DNA from: Armatimonas sp043757465
GTDB taxonomy: Bacteria; Armatimonadota; Armatimonadia; Armatimonadales; Armatimonadaceae
Reading direction: 5' to 3'
Length of the DNA: 64,000 nt
Assembly (NCBI RefSeq): GCF_043757465.1
Contig: NZ_JAYVPL010000124.1
Span: 1-64,000 of the forward strand
Positions 57,441-64,000 of the stretch are shown here, one piece after another. A program made the translations under genes and the position numbers. How positions within the stretch are numbered: the stretch's first letter is position 1; each line of letters opens with the position of its first letter. The notes beneath the pieces were generated by a model. That model did not search any database. It saw only the letters and a program-made list of their open reading frames with translations, and was not told where the DNA came from.

Positions 57441-58472
57441 ATGTCAAACCGCTACACACCCCTGCGCTGGGGAATTCTCGGGGCTGGGAGTATCGCCAAC
57501 CGCTTTACCGAGTCCATCGCGCTGCTCTCGGATCAAAATGTCGTCGCTGTCGGCTCACGTGATGCCGAAAAAGCCGCCGCCTTTGGGAGCAAGCACAGTA
57601 TCACCAACCGCCACGCCAGCTACGAAGCTCTCTGCAACGACCCGGACGTGGACGCGATCTATGTCGCCACGCCCCACACCTTCCACAAAGAGCACAGCCT
57701 CCTAGCCCTCAAGAGTGGCAAGCATGTTCTGTGTGAGAAGCCCTTCACGATCAACAAAGCCGAGGCCGAGGCTGTTATCGCAGTCGCCAAAGAAACGGGC
57801 CTCTTTCTGATGGAGGGTATGTGGAGTCGCTTCTTCCCGGTCTGGGATAAAGTGCGTGCGCTGATCGCCGAGGGCGCGATTGGCAAGCCACGCATGCTCT
57901 ACGCCGACTTTGGCTTTCGCTGCGGGCCCAGCCCCTCCAATGTCGGCGACGACGGTAGAATCATCGGGCTGAACCCCCAGGCGCGCCTCTTCAACCCGGA
58001 GCTCGGTGGCGGAGCGATCATGGATGTCGGAATCTACCCGGTGAGCCTGGCCCAGATGCTGCTCGGGAACCCGGATCAAGTGGCATGCCTGGGGACGCTG
58101 GGACACACGGGCGTGGACGAGAACGCGGGGATGCTGCTGCACTTCCCCAGTGGCGCACTGGCTATCACCAGCACGTCGTTTCAGGTCAGCACGCCCCAGA
58201 GCGCGACTCTGATTGGCGAGAGTGGCAAGATCGAAGTGGCGGCCCCGTGGTGGACCCCGCGCAAGCTCACGCTGACCCGAGGCGGTGAGGCCGAGGTCTT
58301 TGAGCTGCCCTTCGACGGCCCCGGCTTCCAGTTTGAGGCCATCCACTTCGCCGAGCGCCTGCGCGCCGGCCACACCCAGAGCGATATTCTCTCCCATAGC
58401 GACAGCCTCGCCGTGATGGGTGCTCTGGACAACTTACGCGCACAAATTGGGCTAAAGTACCCGATGGAGTAG
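57441..58472 (+). CDS. Gfo/Idh/MocA-family oxidoreductase (tandem copy 1)
   Basis: The 343-residue protein has the NAD(P) motif GILGAGSIANRF, DAIYVATPHTFH, SGKHVLCEKPFTI (catalytic EKP) and GGGAIMDVGIYPVSLAQMLL. It resembles trans-1,2-dihydrobenzene-1,2-diol or glucose-fructose oxidoreductase-like members. The ATG at 57441 fits the family start; the open frame to 57402 adds a non-conserved extension. The next gene is a closely related paralogue 40 nt downstream. Confidence 0.9.
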   Translation: MSNRYTPLRWGILGAGSIANRFTESIALLSDQNVVAVGSRDAEKAAAFGSKHSITNRHASYEALCNDPDVDAIYVATPHTFHKEHSLLALKSGKHVLCEKPFTINKAEAEAVIAVAKETGLFLMEGMWSRFFPVWDKVRALIAEGAIGKPRMLYADFGFRCGPSPSNVGDDGRIIGLNPQARLFNPELGGGAIMDVGIYPVSLAQMLLGNPDQVACLGTLGHTGVDENAGMLLHFPSGALAITSTSFQVSTPQSATLIGESGKIEVAAPWWTPRKLTLTRGGEAEVFELPFDGPGFQFEAIHFAERLRAGHTQSDILSHSDSLAVMGALDNLRAQIGLKYPME

Positions 58473-58512
58473 TTCCTCACCCCCATGAACGGGGGCGAAA
58501 AGAAAGAAAAAC

Positions 58513-59535
58513 ATGTCAATGTATTCACCCCTTCGCTGGGGATTTTTAGGCTGTGGCTCCATTGCCAACCGTCTGGGCGCAGATGTGTCCAAGCTAAGTG
58601 ATCATAAGATTCAGGCAATTGCCTCGCGCGATCCTGAGAAAGCGGCCAAGTACGCCGCAAAGTTCGATGTGCCGACCCAGCACACCGACCCCGATGCCTA
58701 CACCAAGCTCGTCAACGACCCGGAGATTGATATTGTCTACGTGGCGACGCCGCATAATTTCCACCGTGAGCAGGTGCTACTGGCGCTGAACGCAGGCAAG
58801 CACGTGCTGTGTGAGAAACCCTTCACGGTGAACCTCAAGGAGGCCGAGGAAGTGGTTGCCAAGGCGCGGGAGAAGGGGCTGTTCCTGATGGAAGGTGTCT
58901 GGAGCCGCTGCTTCCCGGTCTGGGTGAAGGTGCGCGAGCTGATCGCGGAGGGCACGATTGGAAAAGTGCGCCAAGTCTATTCGGACTTTGGCTACGGTGC
59001 AGGTACTCTGGATGATAAGAACCAGCTGATTATCGGCAATCCCAATGGGCGGCTTTTCTCTCGCGAGCTGATCGGGGGGGGGCTGATGGATGTGGGGGTC
59101 TACCCGATTAATATCGCCATGATGCTACTGGGGAAACCAAGTGTGGTGAAGGCGTTCGGGCAGCTTGGAAGCACAGGTGTTGACGAAAATGTGGGGGTCG
59201 TACTGGGCTTCCCAGACGGTTCCCTCGCTACCTGCACGACCTCGATTCAAGTCACCACGCCGTTTGTTACCACAATTATCGGCACCAAGGGCAAGATCGA
59301 GGTTCCGTTCTGGTGGCGCCCCAAGAGCCTGATTCTAACGGCGGATGGTCACACCCAGACACTAGAGTTTGAGCACGAGGGCGAGGGCTTTCAGTTTGAG
59401 GCGATGCATGTGGCGGAGTGCCTGCGCGCCGGAAAGACGGAGAGTGAGATTCTCCCGCTCGATGGGACACTGGCCGTCATGCGTACCTTAGACGCGGTGC
59501 GTGTGGAGATTGGCCTCAAGTACCCTGGGGAGTAG
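58513..59535 (+). CDS. Gfo/Idh/MocA-family oxidoreductase (tandem copy 2)
   Basis: The 340-residue paralogue shares near-identical blocks with the preceding gene: LRWG-LG-GSIANRL, VATPHNFHREQVLLALNAGK, HVLCEKPFTVN, EKGLFLMEGVWSR-FPVW and GGGLMDVGVYPINIAMMLLG. The active-site EKP is kept. Divergence is greatest in the C-terminal substrate domain, which suggests duplicated enzymes with different substrates. It converges on the PhyH gene with a 14-nt gap. Confidence 0.9.
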   Translation: MSMYSPLRWGFLGCGSIANRLGADVSKLSDHKIQAIASRDPEKAAKYAAKFDVPTQHTDPDAYTKLVNDPEIDIVYVATPHNFHREQVLLALNAGKHVLCEKPFTVNLKEAEEVVAKAREKGLFLMEGVWSRCFPVWVKVRELIAEGTIGKVRQVYSDFGYGAGTLDDKNQLIIGNPNGRLFSRELIGGGLMDVGVYPINIAMMLLGKPSVVKAFGQLGSTGVDENVGVVLGFPDGSLATCTTSIQVTTPFVTTIIGTKGKIEVPFWWRPKSLILTADGHTQTLEFEHEGEGFQFEAMHVAECLRAGKTESEILPLDGTLAVMRTLDAVRVEIGLKYPGE

Positions 59536-59549
59536 CCTTTGGGGCGCGT

Positions 59550-60236
59550 CTATGCCACGCCGCGAAAGCGCCGATCCGCCCAGCGGGTGGCGTACTGGAG
59601 CTGAAGCACATAGCGTGTCCGGTCGGAGAGATTCGGTGCGCCCCGGTGCCAGCACTGGTGGTTGGTGAGATACACATCTCCCGCCTTGCAGAACACTGGC
59701 ACGGGGCCCTGTCCTTCAAACACGGGATTCTCTTCGCCTTTCGGGGGCCGACGGCCTGAGTAGTGGCTCCCGGGCACAAACTGGGTAGGGCCATGCTCCA
59801 GAGTCTCGATAGCACTCAGAGCCACTTGCACCGTCAGCCAGAGCACGGGCAGGCGAATCCGGGCATCGAAGCGCGGGATCTCCTCGGGGAGGGGCAGCTC
59901 CAGCACATCGTCCACGTGCCAGAGCGAGATCGCCTGCCCTGGCTCGTTACGGATCACATTGAGGGCATTGAAAGCGGGCTGTGGCCCCAGTGCCGCACTC
60001 GCCAGCGCTTGAATCTCAGGCCGCTCGACTAAGCTGGCGAAGAGCGGGTCGTACTCTGCGCCGCGCCGCAGTACAAACGCCCCGTAGACATGCGAGATAA
60101 ACTTTGGGTCAACCTGCTCGCGGTTGGCAAAGCACGCGTCGGTTTTCTCACGCAGCGCCGTTACTTCGTCGGGCGTGAAGATGCCAGGGAAATGGAGAAA
60201 GCCCTCGCGGAAAAAGACATCAATGTCAGCGGTCAT
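59550..60236 (-). CDS. Phytanoyl-CoA dioxygenase (PhyH) family protein
   Basis: The 228-residue Fe(II)/2-oxoglutarate dioxygenase has the iron ligands His107 and Asp109 (WHVDD) and His197 (CWHRGAPN), and an Arg shortly after as the likely 2-oxoglutarate contact. GPTQFVPGSHYSGRRPP is the usual active-site strand. Substrates of bacterial members range from small acids to natural products. It overlaps the GH26 remnant by 4 nt (ATGA) and is the last gene of the minus-strand operon entering from beyond 64000. Confidence 0.85.
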   Translation of the reverse strand: MTADIDVFFREGFLHFPGIFTPDEVTALREKTDACFANREQVDPKFISHVYGAFVLRRGAEYDPLFASLVERPEIQALASAALGPQPAFNALNVIRNEPGQAISLWHVDDVLELPLPEEIPRFDARIRLPVLWLTVQVALSAIETLEHGPTQFVPGSHYSGRRPPKGEENPVFEGQGPVPVFCKAGDVYLTNHQCWHRGAPNLSDRTRYVLQLQYATRWADRRFRGVA

Positions 60237-60589
60237 CTTGGGAGTTTACCTGAACTTTGGCGGCTGCTCCCTGAGTAGCTTGGGGTAGGCAACCGATCAC
60301 ACTCACCAATCGCCATGGGTTTGTTGCCGATAATCGGCAAAATATAGTCGTACCAGCTCTGGTTAAAGCCCTGATCGTAGACATCAAAGGCAAAGATCTC
60401 CCAGTAGCGTGCGCCGGTATTGTACTCCGCGAAGTCTCGGGTCAAGTCCTGCATGTCCCAGGTCCAGAGACCAGGGTACTTACCAACTCGCTTGAAGATC
60501 TCGTCGGTTTGGAGCGACGGCTTGCCATCAATGCTCTTAAGATAGTCTAAGACGGCAACTTTGTTCATGGTGTTATTGGACTGTGACAT
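60233..60589 (-). pseudogene. Decayed GH26-type glycoside hydrolase (internal deletion and frameshift)
   Basis: The 118-codon frame joins three pieces of a GH26 mannanase-like protein. They are the start (VLDYLKSIDGK), a piece with TDEIFKRVGKYPGLW, and the C-terminal piece DLTRDFAEYNTGARYW, FAFDVYDQGFNQSWYDYILP and KPMAIGECDRLPTP. About 200 residues of the barrel, including the acid/base region, are missing. After PTP the reading frame runs into SYSGSSRQS, but the neighbouring frame continues PKLLREQPPKFR, as in intact relatives, then stops. So a one-base frameshift adds to the deletion. The family call is from memory of the pattern. Confidence 0.65.
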
Positions 60590-63521
60590 CGCAGAAAGTC
60601 AGGGCGGCGATTCCGTTGGCTCCTCGCAGGAGCCGCTTCTGGCTCCAGGCCGCGCTGTCAAGATAGGTAATTTTCTGCGCCGTCGTCGGCTCCGTGAGCG
60701 TGAGAGTCAGCCGATTGCCCGAAACCACGCCCGAGGCTATTTTACCTTTTTGACCATCGAGATAGAACTCGCTCGCCAGCGCACTGTCCCAGACAATGGC
60801 CTGATCGAACTCCAGAGTCAGTGAGTCTTTCTTGGCGCTGGTAAAAGTGGCACGCCTCAGACTTGGCGGCGTGATCGGCTCCGTAAAGATCTTGCCGTAG
60901 CTGTCGCGCTGGATTATCGGGAAGATCAGCCGTGCGAACTCGGCGTAGCCTGCCGCAGGGAAGTGGCAGCCACCGGGTGGATCAATGCCCAGTGTGGACA
61001 TAATACTCATCTTCGAGAAGAGCGAGGGCAGCTGACGCTGGACATCGCGGAGCTGATTGTCGGAGCCGTCAATGCCCATCGCGCACGACTTGGGCCAGAT
61101 CTGGAAGAGATAGTGGCGCTGGAGATTCGGGAAGTCCAGCTTCCAGGCGGCAGTGAGATCTATAAAGTACTCCCGATAAGTCTCCCAGCCAAAGCCGCCG
61201 GTGGGGCCATCCGCGCCCTGATCGTTCTCGCCCTGGTGCCAGAGAATCCCTCGAATGCCGTGGGTCAGCCCGGCCTGGCGCACACGCCCCAGCAAGCGCC
61301 CGTAGATGGTAGTGGGGTCGGTAGGGTTGTTGGGATTGCGCTGGTGCTGGTCAATACGCGTCCCCCCGACGGCACCATTCAGAATGCAGAGGGGAACCTT
61401 CTCACTCTCCATCAATCGCCGCGCCAGCTCCATCCCCCAGTAGCCGATCTCACCCGTCTTGCCATCTTGATTTCTATGGCGAGCGTCTTCCCAGCGCGTC
61501 CCGAACGTCCGAATCCACTCGCTCTGAAACGCGGGGGTTTCCTTGCCAAAGTCCGTGGCGACCGCGTTGGACTGCCCCTGGATCACAAATGCATCGCCGC
61601 AGACGAGATTCGAGGCCGTGCGCAGAACGGTCGCTTGACCGCCCGTGACACTCCCAGACTCCGTACGGTAGTGGATCAGACCCGGCTTGAGCGATACGGA
61701 GAGCGCATAGGCACGGCTCGCAGGGAGCTTCTGCGTGACGGTCTTGACCAGTGTCCCGTCAGCGTAGAGGCGCAAAAACACGGAGTCGGCGGGGGTGTTC
61801 AGCATGCCCTTGTCGTGGAGCGTCCCCTCGTTTCTGGCATTGCGGGCATAGAACTGGTTGTCCACGGGCTGCTCATCGGGGGCGGGCTTGCGCTCGATCC
61901 AGGGATCGGCCTTGGGCTCCGTCACCGCAAGTTTCACCGCCTGTGTCACGGGTGCGCCGCCGTTGTCCACCGAAACGCTCACCGTGAGTGTCCCGCTGTT
62001 TTGGGCACGAGTGAGGCGCAGCTTGCCGGGAAGCACCTCTTTGCGGGTCGCGAGCCCGTCCACTTTCCAGGCGTAGCGCAGTGGCAGAGCGCTCTTGTCC
62101 GCCGTCGCTATAATCTCAATCGGTGTGCGTCCGTCCCACTGGCGCGGGGCTTTGAGCGAGATCACGGGGTCAGCAATCGCCTCCTGGATCGTCACCGGAA
62201 TCTCGCGGCTCTTGACGCCCTCGGGATAGACAGCTTTGAGCAAGAGTGTGTGTTTTGTGTCGCCGCTTACTCGGCCCGCGTCGAGCGTGTAGGCAAGCTG
62301 GTCGGTGGCGACAATCTTCTCTTGCCCCTTGTGCTTGAGCACCCAGAAGAGCTTCTGCGCCCCGCCTGCCTGCGCCGTGATCGTGGCCCGCTCGCCCTCG
62401 CGCACGGTGAGCTGTGGCGACGAGACGGAGAACTCACTGCCGGGCTGCACGAGCATTCCCACCAGCGTCTGCAAGGGTTTCTGGTTCTCGTACTCCAGGT
62501 TCACCCAGTCGGCAGAACGTGCAACAGAGGAAACTCTAACTTCATCCATCTCGCCCACAAAATCGTAGCTGTTGTACCAGCCACCGATCCAGAAGCGAGC
62601 GGGATTTTGGATATTCAGCGGCGCGGCTGATGACTGCGCTGTGCCGTCTAAGACACCGTTCACATAGACCCGCGCATTGCCCTTTTCGTAGGTGTGTACC
62701 ACGTACAGCCACTCCCCCATTGGGAGCTTGCTCTTTCCCGCGACATTGGCATCGGAGAAGTAGCAGTCCATGCTGACATGCGGCGGACTACGAAACTGCA
62801 TCGTCACTTTGCCCTGGCGCTCCTCGTTGCCCCAGCCAAGAATCCGCACGTTGGGGCGCTCCGCCCGAAACCACGCCTGCGAGCTATGCGGCTGGCTGCC
62901 CGCGGGGAGGCTCGTGAGCTTCTCGCCTCCGGCAACTCCCTGATTTTCGGCAAAGCGCCGCGCCACCCCAATCAGGCCAGGCGCGAGAGTGGTGCCTTTG
63001 TTCGTCGCCGTGAGCTTGCCCGTTGCGTCTGCCAGTGTTTCGTCCATGTGCCAGACACTCAGGTAGCCATTGGTTGCATTAAACACTGCCGGGCCGCTGG
63101 ACTCGCTCTTTGCCGCCGGGTTGCCCCAGTGTAGCCGTAGCTCCTGGCGCGCATTGCCGGTGATCTGAGGGACACGCACCCAGACACTCGCCGTCCCCGC
63201 TTGCGCGTCCCACTGCTCGATCTGATAGGCAAGCGGCTGGCCCTTGCTGTTCGTGACCCGCAGATCCTCGCCGTGGGGCTGTGCCTGAGCAAACGCAAAC
63301 GTCTCACGGCGGAGGCGAACCAGCACCGGAAAGTCCGTGAGTATCACCGATGCGGGCAGGTTTGCGCCGTCGGGAGTGGTGAGTAAGTAGACGGAGCCGG
63401 AGTGCTGCCAGGCTTGCCCTTGCGGACGGGCGGCAGGGCCGCCTTGCAGACCAAACAAAAAACACGCGAGAAACGCGAGAACCACAGGGGCATTTACCAC
63501 CGAGGATTGCTGTGTTTTCAT
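60573..63521 (-). CDS. Large secreted multidomain protein with DUF2341, LamG-like, Ig-like and SGNH/sialate-acetylesterase domains
   Basis: The 982-residue protein has a signal peptide (1 to about 28). A DUF2341-like region follows (about 45-140, FPVLVRLRRETFAF, AYQIEQWDAQAGTASVWV), then a LamG/concanavalin fold (about 150-350, WHMDETLADATGK, WLYVVHTYEKGNARVYVNG). Ig-like domains cover about 365-560. The SGNH esterase of sialate O-acetylesterase type has the nucleophile IQGQSNAVATDFG, LWHQGENDQ and the catalytic-type His in GCHFPAAGYAEF. A short beta domain ends it. It likely removes acetyl groups from polysaccharide outside the cell. The ATG at 63521 overlaps the upstream stop (ATGA). Confidence 0.82.
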   Translation of the reverse strand: MKTQQSSVVNAPVVLAFLACFLFGLQGGPAARPQGQAWQHSGSVYLLTTPDGANLPASVILTDFPVLVRLRRETFAFAQAQPHGEDLRVTNSKGQPLAYQIEQWDAQAGTASVWVRVPQITGNARQELRLHWGNPAAKSESSGPAVFNATNGYLSVWHMDETLADATGKLTATNKGTTLAPGLIGVARRFAENQGVAGGEKLTSLPAGSQPHSSQAWFRAERPNVRILGWGNEERQGKVTMQFRSPPHVSMDCYFSDANVAGKSKLPMGEWLYVVHTYEKGNARVYVNGVLDGTAQSSAAPLNIQNPARFWIGGWYNSYDFVGEMDEVRVSSVARSADWVNLEYENQKPLQTLVGMLVQPGSEFSVSSPQLTVREGERATITAQAGGAQKLFWVLKHKGQEKIVATDQLAYTLDAGRVSGDTKHTLLLKAVYPEGVKSREIPVTIQEAIADPVISLKAPRQWDGRTPIEIIATADKSALPLRYAWKVDGLATRKEVLPGKLRLTRAQNSGTLTVSVSVDNGGAPVTQAVKLAVTEPKADPWIERKPAPDEQPVDNQFYARNARNEGTLHDKGMLNTPADSVFLRLYADGTLVKTVTQKLPASRAYALSVSLKPGLIHYRTESGSVTGGQATVLRTASNLVCGDAFVIQGQSNAVATDFGKETPAFQSEWIRTFGTRWEDARHRNQDGKTGEIGYWGMELARRLMESEKVPLCILNGAVGGTRIDQHQRNPNNPTDPTTIYGRLLGRVRQAGLTHGIRGILWHQGENDQGADGPTGGFGWETYREYFIDLTAAWKLDFPNLQRHYLFQIWPKSCAMGIDGSDNQLRDVQRQLPSLFSKMSIMSTLGIDPPGGCHFPAAGYAEFARLIFPIIQRDSYGKIFTEPITPPSLRRATFTSAKKDSLTLEFDQAIVWDSALASEFYLDGQKGKIASGVVSGNRLTLTLTEPTTAQKITYLDSAAWSQKRLLRGANGIAALTFCDVTVQ

Positions 63522-64000
63522 GCCACCACCCGTGCTTCGGCCCACGTACCCAGAACATTATCGCCGGTAAACTCTAGCATCAGGCAGCCTTTGTTCGTAA
63601 CATCAATATCAATGGTCTTTGGTGGTGCATCGGGGCGGAGCTTGCCGCTGTCAAACAGCACTTTATTGCCGAAGAAGTCCTCTTCCAGAACGCGAAAACG
63701 CCCCTCAACGGTGGGCAGATTCGACGGATCAAGGCCGACCGTGGCTTGGAAGCGGCTCGCGCGGCCATTGAGCTTGTACATCGCGACCGACTTGCCCTGG
63801 CAACCCAGTCCCTTGCGGTAGAAGTTCCCATTGAGCACCAGCGGCTCGCGTTTTGCACTCTGGTCACTGACCGGCGGACGGTCACGTCGCCAGATGTAAC
63901 AGAGATCGCTGAGATAGGTGACGCCGTTCTTGGTGACCGTGTAGCGCTCTAAAGGCAGCGGTTCAGGTGCGGGCAGAGGGCGGCCACGGGAGCCGATCTT
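63518..64000 (-). CDS. C-terminal part of a larger protein ending in an NPCBM-like domain (truncated by window)
   Basis: The minus-strand frame is open to the window edge and continues beyond it. The visible 160 residues include ERYTVTKNGVTYLSDLCYIW and a domain of NPCBM/NEW2 type (SRFQATVGLDPSNLP, VEGRFRVLEEDFFGN, DIDVTNKGCLMLEF). Such carbohydrate-binding modules sit at the ends of glycoside hydrolases and esterases; the catalytic part is not in view. Its stop overlaps the next gene's ATG by 4 nt, so it belongs to the same operon. Confidence 0.75.
   Translation of the reverse strand, partial: KIGSRGRPLPAPEPLPLERYTVTKNGVTYLSDLCYIWRRDRPPVSDQSAKREPLVLNGNFYRKGLGCQGKSVAMYKLNGRASRFQATVGLDPSNLPTVEGRFRVLEEDFFGNKVLFDSGKLRPDAPPKTIDIDVTNKGCLMLEFTGDNVLGTWAEARVVA

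Noticed and set aside
60963..62630. Long plus-strand open frame of 555 codons
   Set aside because: It is entirely antisense to the multidomain esterase gene (60573-63521), whose protein has clear domain signatures. The antisense product is Arg/Gly/His-rich with no recognisable motif, as expected for a GC-rich mirror frame.
1..64000. tRNA, rRNA, CRISPR arrays and prophage genes
   Set aside because: Read for cloverleaf-like segments, regularly spaced repeats and phage structural or integrase proteins; none was found by eye. A tRNA scan would be needed to exclude a divergent one.

Overview
The window looks like chromosomal DNA from a free-living, GC-rich (roughly 60% by eye) member of the Armatimonadota, close to Armatimonas. 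The best clue is a type II pseudopilin (40061-40912) whose N-terminus has the FPVFAQAR-type continuation typical of that phylum. The abundance of Cys-type sulfatases, Gfo/Idh/MocA oxidoreductases, a DUF6785-like membrane protein and CRTAC/ASPIC proteins fits the same group. No rRNA, tRNA, CRISPR array, phage or intact insertion sequence was seen. Many genes start 5-8 nt downstream of a -10 hexamer, which suggests frequent leaderless transcription.

Layout. 0-4.7 kb: a solo end of a repeat element, a D-amino-acid (hydroxyproline?) dehydrogenase, two small soluble proteins, then a sialidase and a hydrolase. 4.7-6.2 kb: a TagA-type glycosyltransferase fused to two STAS domains. 6.3-12.7 kb: a plus-strand operon with a metallopeptidase, three sulfatases, a membrane protein and a PD-(D/E)XK nuclease-like protein. 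12.7-23.9 kb: a proline racemase-family epimerase, stress and small membrane proteins, an aldo/keto reductase-like protein, a secreted Ig/Fn3 protein, a FecR-DPP IV pair, a DapA-family lyase divergent from a double-winged-helix GntR regulator, and a papain-like protease. 24.0-26.95 kb: a compact four-gene cluster (hexapeptide acyltransferase, carrier protein, acyl-CoA dehydrogenase-like flavoprotein, SerRS-like amino acid:carrier-protein ligase), the most intriguing biochemical unit. 27-36.3 kb: a minus-strand operon of three sulfatases and a double-domain esterase, divergent from an operon of a PfkB kinase, galactokinase and a Gfo/Idh oxidoreductase. 36.3-45 kb: lipoamide dehydrogenase, a LacI regulator, pseudopilin, and a TPR / small membrane protein / CRTAC operon. 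45-48 kb: a small LuxR protein and a nucleotidyltransferase-phosphohexomutase fusion. 48.0-48.2 kb: a complete 177-bp MITE-like element with 24-bp inverted termini and a 9-bp target duplication, just upstream of mscL. 50.8-53 kb: an AT-rich island with two unrecognised genes. 53.1-55.4 kb: a membrane-bound subtilase translationally chained to two related small proteins. 55.5-64 kb: a DUF6785-like membrane protein, two tandem Gfo/Idh genes, a PhyH dioxygenase, a decayed GH26 remnant and large secreted carbohydrate-active proteins; the last gene runs off the window.

Taken together the genes suggest a heterotroph that scavenges decorated polysaccharides and proteins. Sulfatases, a sialidase, acetylesterases and NPCBM/LamG proteins strip substituents from glycans. 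Kinases and Gfo/Idh enzymes process the sugars. Secreted or membrane proteases, with three scattered enzymes that fit trans-4-hydroxyproline breakdown, would use hydroxyproline-rich protein. These pathway links are inference from gene content.
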